Positions 7,641 through 15,390 are shown, counted from the first letter of the stretch. The stretch: DNA of 18,597 bases from Bacteroidota bacterium (GCA_021786655.1 JAJYMU010000334.1:1-18597), one strand, 5' to 3'. Made by a program: numbers and translations. Notes: generated from the letters alone by a model not told the origin.

Positions 7641-8291
7641 TTACTTGGTGCTTTTAAGAACTCTTATCACGCCGTGAATTGATTCATCGAACGAAGGTAT
7701 GCTCAGCTTTAATCTTTTCGTGAAATAGTTGTAGAACATAACAGCCGGTACCGCAACAAATAAACCGGCGGCAGTTGCAATCAATGCTTCGGCTATTCCG
7801 CTCATTACGTGCGAATAATTTGATGTATCGGTTAATGACAGCGCGCTGAACGATTTGATAATTCCAACAACAGTTCCGAATAATCCAATGAAAGGTGACA
7901 CCGCGCCGAGAGTTGCAAGAACTCCAAGACCGCCTTCAAGTTTTGTAATTTCCTGATCAAGTTTGTTGTACGCGGTTTCAGTTAAATCTTCTTTTGATAG
8001 GTGAAGATGTTCAAGGATGTACTTCATAACATTTGCAAGCGGGGAGGTAACTTTGAAACCGAGCGAGGTAATTTTGTAGTTCTTGCAAACCGTTATGGCA
8101 TCCTTCAAACTTTTTGCTTCGAGCTTTTCCGCAATTTGCGTGAGCAGCTCCTCATTGTACTTGGATTTAATTCCGTTGAATTGAATCAATTTTTCTATAA
8201 TGACTTTCAGCGAGAAGATAGAACTCAACGCCAGAATGAAAATTGTGAATCCGCCTTTCATCAAAAGGTCTAGAAGTGTTTCATTTCCCAT
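7641..8291 (-). CDS. exbB: ExbB/TolQ/MotA-family proton channel protein
   Basis: 216 residues with three membrane helices, the scaffold and proton path of the Exb motor. Helix 1 spans about 14-33. A cytoplasmic stretch follows, then the family core: LATLGAVSPFIGLFGTVVGI (125-144) and GIAEALIATAAGLFVAVPAV (165-184), with the threonines and small residues that line the channel. A GGAG ribosome site precedes the ATG. It is followed closely by exbD and tonB. The preceding reading frame (dedA remnant) ends 31 nt upstream, so the three exb genes probably share a transcript with dedA and the MFS gene. Assignment to ExbB rather than TolQ rests on the linked tonB and the lack of tolA/tolB/pal nearby. 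Confidence 0.93.
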   Translation of the reverse strand: MGNETLLDLLMKGGFTIFILALSSIFSLKVIIEKLIQFNGIKSKYNEELLTQIAEKLEAKSLKDAITVCKNYKITSLGFKVTSPLANVMKYILEHLHLSKEDLTETAYNKLDQEITKLEGGLGVLATLGAVSPFIGLFGTVVGIIKSFSALSLTDTSNYSHVMSGIAEALIATAAGLFVAVPAVMFYNYFTKRLKLSIPSFDESIHGVIRVLKSTK

Positions 8292-8322
8292 TTCGTGTCT
8301 CCATTCAAGAAATAGTAATTTT

Positions 8323-8967
8323 TTATTTGTTGGACTTATTCAACTTATGTCTCATGTACTCGGTAATACCCGGAATTATGGAAATAAAAATGATTGCGAT
8401 TATTACCAAAGAAAAATTTTGTTTTACGAACGCTAAGTTACCAAAATAAAATCCTCCATACACAAAAAGTGCACACCAAATTGCACCGCCAATTACGTTG
8501 TAAGAAATGAATTTTGAATATGTCATCGATCCGATGCCGGCTACAAACGGCGCAAAAGTTCTTACGATTGGAACGAAGCGGGCAAGTATGATTGTTTTGC
8601 CTCCGTACTTTTCATAAAATTTGTGAGTCCGTTACAAATATTCCTTTTTCAAAAATCTGGAATTCTTTTCAAAAATTTTAAGACCAAAATAATGACCGAT
8701 CCAGTAATTTGCCGTGTCGCCTAAAATTGCGGCGGCGGCTAATATCAAAAACAAAATGTGAACATTAAATGACCCTTGTGCGGCAAAAGTTCCCGCTGCA
8801 AATAATAACGAATCACCGGGAAGAAACGGTGTGAAGACTAATCCCGTCTCTGCAAATATTACCAGGAAAAGTATAAGATACGTTAATGTGCCGTACTGAA
8901 GAATAATATCGTTGAGATACTTGTCAAGATGCAAAACGAAATCGAAGAGTTCTTTGATTAATTCCAT
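8323..8967 (-). pseudogene. dedA: DedA-family membrane protein interrupted by one in-frame TAA
   Basis: Read through a single stop, this is a complete DedA/SNARE-associated membrane protein of about 214 residues; the family acts in membrane lipid (undecaprenyl-phosphate, phospholipid) translocation. The first part (8967 to 8632) has AETGLVFTPFLPGDSLLFAAG and LGDTANYWIGHYFG. It ends KKEYL then TAA (8632-8634). The same frame continues RTHKFYEKYGGKTIILARFV, then PIVRTFAPFVAGIGSM, the conserved R-x3-R membrane-entry region, and on to MRHKLNKSNK. No frameshift or other lesion is seen. Relatives carry an acidic, Gln or Lys codon at the stop position, each one base change from TAA. The gene is therefore a fresh nonsense mutation, a sequencing error, or read through. 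It lies 41 nt after the MFS gene and 31 nt before exbB. Confidence 0.85.
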
Positions 8968-9008
8968 GAAAGTAATTTTTGGTTGAGAAAAAGTTGAATT
9001 AGAAATTT

Positions 9009-10244
9009 CTAAATGTTTTCTATGTAATTAAGATCTTTGTCATATGTTTCTTCCAATTTATAGATTGCAAATAAGGCAATCACAATTGAGACAATTCCAA
9101 TTATCAGCGCGGAATAAATCATACCGAGTGACGAACGTAAGTATTCAAATCCGAAAGTAATAGGTATTACCGAACCGCGTATGAAATTCGGGACAGTAGT
9201 TGTAACAGTTGATCTAAGGTTTGTCCCAAAATGTTCCGATGCAGTTGTCACAAAAACTGCCCAATAGCCGGTGGCGAATCCCAGCAAAACACATAGACCG
9301 TAAAACTGAACCTTTGACAGACCATGTAAGAATAAGTAAACCAAAATAAAAGCAAAAGTTAGTCCGATAAAAAGCGTAACAACTTTTCTTCTGCTTTTTA
9401 AATATTGACTTAAAAAACCGCTCGCGAAATCTCCGAAGATTAATCCGGTGTATGTGAACAAAATGGAATTGCCCGCAACAATTTTTTCATGTACGCCAAG
9501 TACTTTTGCAAATTCCGGAGAGAACGTGATTAATACTCCAACTACATACCAAATCGGAAGTCCAATCAAGATGCAGTAAATATATCGCAAGAATCTATCT
9601 CTGGAAGTGAACAGTTTCAAAAAATTTCCTTTGCTGATATTTGCAGTTTGGACCGACTTGTACATTCCGCTTTCGAACATTCGCAGCCGCATAATCAAAA
9701 GAATTAGACCAAGAATTCCTCCGATGATAAATGCCACGTGCCAATTGAAAACATCACCAATGATTGCTGCGAAGATTGCACCTGAAACACCAATAGTTGC
9801 AACAATTGCGGTACCGTATCCGCGTGTTTCTTTCGTCATCACTTCACTTACAAGAGTTACTGCAGCGCCAAGTTCACCTGCCAAACCAACACCGGCAATA
9901 AATCTTAGAAGCGCGTAAAGATCAATCGATGTTACGAACGCGTTTAATAGATTTGCAACTGAATACATAAAAATTGATCCGAATAAAACGGAGAGTCTTC
10001 CTTTCTTATCGCCCCAAACTCCCCAAATTATTCCACCGATCAACATGCCCCACATTTGCATTTGCAAAATGTAAACACCAACCTCAATCATATTATTTGC
10101 GGGGACACCAAGGTCAGTCAAACTAGGGACCCTGACAATTCCGAACAAGATAAGATCATAGATATCTACAAAATATCCGAGCGCGGAAACCAGTACCGTA
10201 GTGTTCAGAATATTCTTTAGAAGGCTTTCTTTATGTTGTTCCAT
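9009..10244 (-). CDS. MFS transporter, metabolite:proton symporter type
   Basis: 411-residue major facilitator with about twelve membrane helices. TM1 carries two aspartates (ALGYFVDIYDLILFG, D27 and D30). The loop 2-3 motif A is GDKKGRLSVLFG (78-89), and RFIAGVGLAGELGAA (114-128) is the motif-B-like helix 4. This arrangement recalls the MHS/SP branch that imports organic acids or sugars, but the substrate cannot be read. The second half has a motif-A counterpart around SQYLKSRRKVV. AAGGA lies upstream of the ATG. It is the first gene of a tightly spaced minus-strand run (MFS, dedA, exbB, exbD, tonB), suggesting a transcript starting in the divergent region 10245-10486. Confidence 0.9.
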   Translation of the reverse strand: MEQHKESLLKNILNTTVLVSALGYFVDIYDLILFGIVRVPSLTDLGVPANNMIEVGVYILQMQMWGMLIGGIIWGVWGDKKGRLSVLFGSIFMYSVANLLNAFVTSIDLYALLRFIAGVGLAGELGAAVTLVSEVMTKETRGYGTAIVATIGVSGAIFAAIIGDVFNWHVAFIIGGILGLILLIMRLRMFESGMYKSVQTANISKGNFLKLFTSRDRFLRYIYCILIGLPIWYVVGVLITFSPEFAKVLGVHEKIVAGNSILFTYTGLIFGDFASGFLSQYLKSRRKVVTLFIGLTFAFILVYLFLHGLSKVQFYGLCVLLGFATGYWAVFVTTASEHFGTNLRSTVTTTVPNFIRGSVIPITFGFEYLRSSLGMIYSALIIGIVSIVIALFAIYKLEETYDKDLNYIENI

Positions 10245-10486
10245 CGTTGATTCCTTTGGGAGTGCAAAAATTTAATGCTGAAACTATCATTTATATGAAT
10301 AAATTGAAATAAAAAATTATTAATTCTAAAGTGTAAGCCGTTCATAGTTCCAAAACAAAATGAGAGGGAGCGGACTATCTGGTTAATTACTTTATTGCTA
10401 AGTTGTTTGAAAAATCACATATTGAACTAAAAGTATGAATGAATAAATTTTTTCTAACACAGCTAATTAATTTCAGAAGAATCTAA
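10245..10486. other. Divergent intergenic region, MFS versus sigma54 activator
   Basis: 242 bp of AT-rich DNA between two divergently oriented genes. I saw no convincing promoter, hairpin, tandem repeat or small reading frame on either strand. A TGG...TTGC pair near 10379-10398 has the wrong spacing for sigma54. Confidence 0.5.
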
Positions 10487-11482
10487 TTGAACCTCGTTAA
10501 AATAGATTACGGCAATCTCAAGTCTCTTACACTTATCGCGAAGAACGATAGGATGCGCGATATACTTTCGCGCATCGATAGAATAGTCGCATCCGACAGC
10601 TCAGTGCTGTTAATCGGTGAAACCGGAGTTGGTAAAGAAATTTTTGCCGAGTACATCCACAACACAAGTCCAAGAAGTCAGAGACCGTTTGTTAAGATTA
10701 GTCTTTCCGCTTTGCCCGCCGATCTGCTTGAGAGTGAATTGTTCGGTCATGAAAAAGGAGCGTACACCAGCGCGCTTAACGACAAAAAAGGATTGTTCGA
10801 AATTGCAAACACCGGAAGCATTTTCTTAGACGACATAGACGACGTTCCGCTTTCGATTCAATCAAAACTTCTCCGCGTTTTGGAATCGAGAGAAATAATG
10901 AGAATCGGCGGAACCACTCCAATTCCAATTGATGTTCGACTGATCACCGCATCAAAAGTAGATTTGAAACTTTTGGTTGAAAGAGAAATTTTCAGAGCAG
11001 ATCTTTTCTACAGAATAAACGTGGTACCGATTGACATTCCTCCATTGCGTGAGAGAAGCGACGACGTACCGCCGTTAATCGAACATTTTATTAAGAAGTA
11101 TGCACCGGAAAAAGATTTGACGGTCTCGCATGATGCGTTCAAAGCGTTCATCAGTTATAGTTGGCCCGGTAATGTACGCGAGTTGAAAAATGTTATTCAG
11201 CGAATTTGTCTTTTCGCGGAAAATGAAATCACCCTTGACGATCTTCCGCAAGAAGTAAAAACCGGCAACCCGGTTGATTTCCTTCTTAAAGCATGCAACA
11301 AATGTTACCTGGAAGATTCAATGAGTCTGGATCAAATAGTAAAATGTCTCGAGCACAATCTGCTGAGTACAGCATTAGCTAAAAGCAACGGCAATCAATC
11401 TCAAGCTGCAAAAACTTTGGGCCTTAGTCTCTCAACCTTCCGGGATAAACTCAAGAAACACAATTTGAACGGACAGAAGTAA
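10487..11482 (+). CDS. Sigma54-dependent transcriptional activator without sensor domain (PspF-like)
   Basis: 331-residue bacterial enhancer-binding protein. The AAA+ domain starts almost at once: Walker A GETGVGKE (44-51), sigma54-contact loop GAYTSA (91-96; consensus GAFTGA), Walker B SIFLDDID (111-118; consensus FLDE), arginine-finger region FRADLFYRI (169-177) and sensor II SWPGNVRELKN (225-235). A Fis-type HTH fills 295-325 (NGNQSQAAKTLGLSLSTFRD). There is no receiver, GAF or PAS domain, as in PspF. The linker has C270-x2-C273-x13-C287-x2-H290. The start is a TTG immediately after an in-frame TAA; the next ATG (10553) would cut into the domain edge, and no good ribosome site is visible. 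It precedes the hydrogenase operon and its sigma54-like promoter, so it is the likely activator; that link is inferred. Confidence 0.9.
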   Translation: MNLVKIDYGNLKSLTLIAKNDRMRDILSRIDRIVASDSSVLLIGETGVGKEIFAEYIHNTSPRSQRPFVKISLSALPADLLESELFGHEKGAYTSALNDKKGLFEIANTGSIFLDDIDDVPLSIQSKLLRVLESREIMRIGGTTPIPIDVRLITASKVDLKLLVEREIFRADLFYRINVVPIDIPPLRERSDDVPPLIEHFIKKYAPEKDLTVSHDAFKAFISYSWPGNVRELKNVIQRICLFAENEITLDDLPQEVKTGNPVDFLLKACNKCYLEDSMSLDQIVKCLEHNLLSTALAKSNGNQSQAAKTLGLSLSTFRDKLKKHNLNGQK

Positions 11483-11487
11483 CCCGC

Positions 11488-11522
11488 CACGGATTTCCGC
11501 GAATCATTTCACGGAATCTCGC
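11488..11522 (+). promoter_or_regulatory. Repeat pair upstream of hydrogenase promoter, possible activator site
   Basis: CACGGATTTCCGC (11488-11500) and CACGGAATCTCGC (11510-11522) agree at 10 of 13 positions and are spaced 22 bp, about two helical turns. The same stretch contains TTCCG/CGGAA as an inverted repeat (11495-11499, 11512-11516). It lies about 80-110 bp before the predicted sigma54 start, the usual place for an enhancer site. It could instead act as a weak terminator for the activator gene, though no T-run follows directly. Confidence 0.4.
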
Positions 11523-11559
11523 ATTTCATCTTTTTGCAGTTTCGTTTTCATTCCAAAAT

Positions 11560-11573
11560 CCAAATCAATTTGG
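11560..11573. promoter_or_regulatory. 14-bp palindrome touching the hydrogenase -24 element
   Basis: CCAAATCAATTTGG consists of two perfect 6-bp arms around a 2-bp centre. It ends on the base immediately before the GG of the -24 element. The placement suits an operator or accessory-factor site. No regulator family is recognisable from it. Confidence 0.35.
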
Positions 11574-11588
11574 GGCACGTCATTTGAA
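11573..11588 (+). promoter_or_regulatory. Sigma54-like promoter of the hydrogenase operon
   Basis: GGGCACGTCATTTGAA matches the sigma54 consensus TGGCACG-N4-TTGCA, with the invariant GG (11574-11575), CACG, and TTG in correct 12-nt phase; the -12 C is replaced by A. The predicted transcript start is about 11599, giving a leader of about 20 nt to the ATG at 11618. It is directly downstream of a sigma54 activator gene. Group 1 hydrogenase operons in rhizobia and Ralstonia are known to be sigma54-dependent. Confidence 0.5.
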
Positions 11589-11617
11589 ATCTTAACCAGA
11601 CTTTAATGTCGAGGGTT

Positions 11618-11851
11618 ATGACAACTATATCACTTCAAAAAGAAATTTCGATTGAAGGAAAAGTTGTAGAGATTTCCATCAGAGAGGGAAAGCAAATTTT
11701 GAAGCTCGCATTAACACCGACCTACTTAGAAATAATCACAGACTCAATTACAGACGTTCATCTTGGCGAAATACTTTCCGTGAAAGCACAGTTGCAAATA
11801 AATAAAATTCAGCCTGAAATTAATTCAAAAGAAAAGTTGATAACTAGTTAA
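11618..11851 (+). CDS. Small hypothetical protein, first gene of hydrogenase operon
   Basis: 77 residues from ATG 11618 (81 if the ATG at 11606 is used). No family recognised. It is Ile/Lys-rich with alternating hydrophobic residues (ISIEGKVVEISIREGKQ, ILKLALTPTYLEIITDS), which suggests a small all-beta domain. There are no cysteines, no membrane helix and no signal peptide, so a cytoplasmic location is likely. It is not HypC-like (no MC start) and not a known hydrogenase chaperone by sight. GAGGG lies 2 nt before ATG 11618, closer than ideal. The predicted sigma54 start (about 11599) leaves a workable leader for 11618 but only about 7 nt for 11606. It ends 28 nt before the hydrogenase small subunit, so co-transcription is expected and a role in hydrogenase assembly or control is possible but unproven. 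Confidence 0.65.
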   Translation: MTTISLQKEISIEGKVVEISIREGKQILKLALTPTYLEIITDSITDVHLGEILSVKAQLQINKIQPEINSKEKLITS

Positions 11852-11879
11852 TAACTGTTCAATTAAGCAGGAGGTAGCA

Positions 11880-12995
11880 ATGAATGAAAATCCCGTTACT
11901 TATTGGGATGAAATGAAACGGCACGGTTACTCACGTCGTGATTTTCTAAAGTTCTGCACCTGGATGACGGCATTCATTGGAGTAGAAGCAAGCGGCGTTG
12001 GCAAAGTTGTTAAAGCCATGGAAACCAAGCCGCGTATTCCGGTTGTTTGGTTCCATTTCCAAGAGTGTACTTGTTGCAGCGAGTCTTTCATCCGTTCCTC
12101 ACACCCGATTGTTGCAGATGTTATATTAGATAAAATTTCGCTCGACTATACTGAAACGCTTCAAGCAGCCGCGGGGAAGCAGGCAGAAGAAGCGCTTCAT
12201 AGTACTATGAAAAAATACAAAGGCGAATACTTGATGCTGGTTGAAGGTTCAATTCCAACTGAAGAAGACGGCGTTTATTGCTGCATAGGTGGAAGAACGG
12301 CATTGGACATCGTTCAAGAAGCAGCGCAAAATGCAAAAGCAATTATTGCATGGGGAAGTTGCGCTTCCAACGGTTGTATCCAATCATCAAAACCAAATCC
12401 GACTGGTGCTACGCCGATACATAAAATTATCAGCGGTAAACCTATTATAAATGTTCCGGGTTGTCCGCCAATCGCAGAAGTTATGGCTGGAACTATTGTT
12501 CATCTCTTGGCATTCGATCGCATTCCGCAGCTCGACGGATTAGGAAGACCGAAAGCATTTTATTCGCGACGTGTTCACGATACATGTTACCGCCGCCCGA
12601 ATTACGACGCCGGATTATTTGTAAATGCATTCGATGATGAAAATGCAAAACGCGGATATTGTTTGTACAAGATGGGCTGCCGCGGTCCCGTTACCTACAA
12701 TTCATGCGCGGTTATTAAATGGAATAACGGTGTTAGCTATCCAATCCAATCCGGTCATGGTTGCATTGGATGCAGCGAAGCTCACTTTTGGGATAACGGT
12801 CCTTTCTATCAACATCTTGCATCATTCCCGGGATTCGGAATTGAAACAACAGCAGATAATATTGGCGTTGTTGTCGGCGCTGCTACGGTTGCGGGCGTTG
12901 CCGCTCATGCAATTTCAACAAACATACGCAAACGAAAACTGATCAAAGAGGGAATTGAAAACGGCAGCGTAACAGAAAAAAAAGGAGGTGAATAA
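11880..12995 (+). CDS. hyaA: [NiFe] uptake hydrogenase small subunit, O2-tolerant type
   Basis: 371-residue Fe-S subunit of a group 1 membrane-bound H2-oxidising hydrogenase. A Tat signal YSRRDFLKF (R19-R20) directs folded export. Proximal-cluster ligands lie in ECTCCSESF (C63, C65, C66), GSCASNGC (C161, C166) and PGCPP (C195). C65 and C166 are the two extra cysteines that mark the [4Fe-3S] cluster of O2-tolerant enzymes. The distal cluster uses H233, C236, C261 and C267. The medial cluster uses C276, C295 and C298 (SGHGCIGCSE). A C-terminal helix (about 326-346) followed by RKRK anchors it to the membrane beside cytochrome b. AGGAGG (11869-11874) precedes the ATG. The stop overlaps the large-subunit ATG (TAATG). 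Family assignment is firm; O2 tolerance is inferred from the cysteine pattern. Confidence 0.97.
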   Translation: MNENPVTYWDEMKRHGYSRRDFLKFCTWMTAFIGVEASGVGKVVKAMETKPRIPVVWFHFQECTCCSESFIRSSHPIVADVILDKISLDYTETLQAAAGKQAEEALHSTMKKYKGEYLMLVEGSIPTEEDGVYCCIGGRTALDIVQEAAQNAKAIIAWGSCASNGCIQSSKPNPTGATPIHKIISGKPIINVPGCPPIAEVMAGTIVHLLAFDRIPQLDGLGRPKAFYSRRVHDTCYRRPNYDAGLFVNAFDDENAKRGYCLYKMGCRGPVTYNSCAVIKWNNGVSYPIQSGHGCIGCSEAHFWDNGPFYQHLASFPGFGIETTADNIGVVVGAATVAGVAAHAISTNIRKRKLIKEGIENGSVTEKKGGE

Positions 12996-14710
12996 TGGCT
13001 CGAATAGTTATTGATCCGATCACCCGTATTGAAGGTCACCTTCGAATAGAAGTTGATGTAAAAGACGGTAAAGTAGTTGATGCATACAGTTCCGGTACAA
13101 TGGTAAGAGGTTTTGAATTAATTCTTAAAGGAAGAGATCCAAGAGACGCTTGGGCATTTACCGAAAGGGCATGCGGTGTTTGTACAACGGTTCATGCTTT
13201 GGCTTCGGTAAGAACAGTTGAAGATGCTTTGAAAATAACGGTGCCTCCAAACGCTGAGTTAGTTCGTAACTTAATGTTCTGTGCGCAATACATGCAGGAC
13301 CACGTCGTTCACTTTTACCACCTTCATGCGTTGGATTGGGTGGACGTAGTTAGTGCGCTTAAAGCAGATCCCAAGAAAACTTCTGAACTCGCTCAAAGTA
13401 TCTCTAACTGGCCCAAGAGTTCTCCAAAATATTTCGCCGATTTGCAGAAACGATTAACCGCATTTGTTAACAGCGGTCAACTTGGAATCTTTGCCAACGG
13501 ATACTGGGGACACTCTGCTTACAAATTGCCGGCGGAAGCTAACTTGATGGCTGTTGCTCACTATCTGGAAGCTTTGGAATGGCAAAAAGAAATTGTCAAA
13601 GTTCACACAATATTCGGCGGAAAGAATCCGCACCCGAATTATTTGGTTGGCGGCGCCGCATGTTCGGTGAACATTGAAGAGGCAAATGCTTTAAACGCAG
13701 AACGATTGGCTTACGTTGGAACTTTGTTCGATCAAGCAAGAGAATTTATTGAGCAGGTTTATATACCCGATCTTCTTGCGGTTGCATCATTCTATAAAGA
13801 TTGGGGTGGAATCGGCGGCGGTCTAACGAATTATCTTGCATACGGGGATTTGCCGACGAACGGTTACGCGGATGTTGCAAAATTTAAATTGCCGCGCGGA
13901 ATAATTCTTGGGCGAGATTTAAGCAAGGTTCATGAAGTGGACGGACATGATGTTGAACAGATCAAAGAATTTATCACTCACTCGTGGTATGACTATGAAG
14001 CAGGCGATAAAGTCGGGTTGCATCCTTGGTCTGGAGAGACAAAACTAAAATATTCCGGTCCAAAACCGCCGTACGATCATCTTGACGTTTCCAAAAAATA
14101 TAGCTGGTTAAAAACTCCGCGCTGGAAAGGACAACCAATGGAAGTTGGTCCGCTTTCAAGAATGCTCGTTGCTTATGCGTCTGGAAACAAAGAAGTTCAG
14201 GAAACAGTTGGGCTTGTTCTGAAAAAACTGAATGTTCCTGTTGCCGCTTTGTTTTCAACTTTAGGCAGAACAGCAGCGCGCGGAATTGAAACGCTTCTTA
14301 TCTCCGGCTGGTCGAAAGATTTTTATTCCCAGCTTCTTTCCAACATAAAGAACGGCGATACAAGAATGTTCAATAATGAAAAGTGGGATCCGGAAACATG
14401 GCCGGCGGAAGCTAAAGGTGTTGGAATGACCGAAGCTCCGCGCGGCGCGCTTGCGCATTGGATTGTTATCAAAGACAAGAAGATTGATAACTATCAGCTT
14501 GTTGTCCCATCAACATGGAACGCTTCGCCACGCGACGATAAAGGTCAAATGTCTGCGTACGAATCATCGCTTATCGGAACGCCGATTAAAGATCCGGAGA
14601 AACCGTTGGAAATCTTGAGAACAATTCACTCGTTCGATCCATGCATTGCTTGTGCGGTTCATTTGTACGATGAAAAAGGTACATACGTCCACCAAGTACA
14701 AACATTTTAG
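12995..14710 (+). CDS. hyaB: [NiFe] uptake hydrogenase large subunit
   Basis: 571-residue catalytic subunit that splits H2 at the Ni-Fe(CN)2CO site and is exported with the small subunit. The L1 motif ERACGVCTTVHAL supplies C60 and C63. The L2 motif DPCIACAVH supplies C550 and C553. RIEGHL (11-16) is the conserved N-terminal motif. A 15-residue tail follows H556 and must be clipped by a HyaD/HupD-type endopeptidase once nickel is inserted; that protease and the hyp maturation genes are not in this window. The ATG overlaps the stop of the small subunit by one base, with AAAGGAGG inside its 3' end, so the two are translationally coupled. All active-site ligands are intact, hence a functional enzyme is expected. 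Confidence 0.97.
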   Translation: MARIVIDPITRIEGHLRIEVDVKDGKVVDAYSSGTMVRGFELILKGRDPRDAWAFTERACGVCTTVHALASVRTVEDALKITVPPNAELVRNLMFCAQYMQDHVVHFYHLHALDWVDVVSALKADPKKTSELAQSISNWPKSSPKYFADLQKRLTAFVNSGQLGIFANGYWGHSAYKLPAEANLMAVAHYLEALEWQKEIVKVHTIFGGKNPHPNYLVGGAACSVNIEEANALNAERLAYVGTLFDQAREFIEQVYIPDLLAVASFYKDWGGIGGGLTNYLAYGDLPTNGYADVAKFKLPRGIILGRDLSKVHEVDGHDVEQIKEFITHSWYDYEAGDKVGLHPWSGETKLKYSGPKPPYDHLDVSKKYSWLKTPRWKGQPMEVGPLSRMLVAYASGNKEVQETVGLVLKKLNVPVAALFSTLGRTAARGIETLLISGWSKDFYSQLLSNIKNGDTRMFNNEKWDPETWPAEAKGVGMTEAPRGALAHWIVIKDKKIDNYQLVVPSTWNASPRDDKGQMSAYESSLIGTPIKDPEKPLEILRTIHSFDPCIACAVHLYDEKGTYVHQVQTF

Positions 14711-14718
14711 GAGCGATA

Positions 14719-15390
14719 ATGGAAAGAGTAATTAGCGAACGGGTTTATGTTTGGCAGTTGCCGGTAAGGCTTTATCACTGGATTAATGCTCTGTGTGTTG
14801 CCGCTTTAGCTGTTACAGGGTATTTAATCGGTCGCCCATTAGCAGTTCAGAGTGCCGCAGAAGCGTCCTACAGTTATTGGTTTGGACAAATCCGGTTCAT
14901 ACACTTCGTAGCGGCATTTATTTTCTTCTTCAATTTTCTATTTCGAATTTACTGGGGATTCGCTGGAAATAAATTTGCACAGTGGAGAAATTTTATTATC
15001 CACCGCAAATCTCAAGTGCAAGAAGCAGTTGACGTCTTGAAGATTGATATTCTCCAGACTCAGTCGAAACCGCTCGAATCGGTTGGTCACAATTCGCTTG
15101 CGGGCTTTACTTATTTCATAACGTTCCTTGTTTTCTTGTTTCAATGCATAACCGGATTCGGAATGTATGCTGCGATGAGTGATTCGTGGTTGCCTCACAT
15201 GTTCGCGTGGATCGTTCCATTGATGGGCGGCGATTTCGCAGTTCGTCAATGGCACCATGTGATGATGTGGTTCTTCATAATCTTTTCGATCATTCATGTC
15301 TATCTTGTGTTCTACCATGATTATGTTGAAGGGCGAGGAATTATTTCTTCAATGGCGGGCGGATGGAAGTTTATAGAAAAGAAAAAGTGA
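14719..15390 (+). CDS. hyaC: Ni/Fe-hydrogenase b-type cytochrome subunit
   Basis: 223-residue dihaem cytochrome b that accepts electrons from the hydrogenase small subunit and reduces the quinone pool. Four membrane helices are visible (about 22-40, 57-80, 127-150, 180-200). Histidines in the expected haem positions include H20 (RLYHWINAL), H62 (IRFIHFVAAF), H179/H180 (RQWHHVMMW) and H193 (IIHVYLVFYHDY). The ending YVEGRGIISSMAGGWK is typical of HyaC/HupC. It starts 8 nt after the large subunit with a TTTTAGGAG ribosome site and is followed by a strong terminator, so it closes the operon. With it, the operon encodes a complete H2:quinone oxidoreductase. Confidence 0.95.
   Translation: MERVISERVYVWQLPVRLYHWINALCVAALAVTGYLIGRPLAVQSAAEASYSYWFGQIRFIHFVAAFIFFFNFLFRIYWGFAGNKFAQWRNFIIHRKSQVQEAVDVLKIDILQTQSKPLESVGHNSLAGFTYFITFLVFLFQCITGFGMYAAMSDSWLPHMFAWIVPLMGGDFAVRQWHHVMMWFFIIFSIIHVYLVFYHDYVEGRGIISSMAGGWKFIEKKK

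Noticed and set aside
10379..10398. TGG...TTGC upstream of the activator gene
   Set aside because: The distance between GG and GC is 16 nt, not 12, so it cannot be a -24/-12 promoter.
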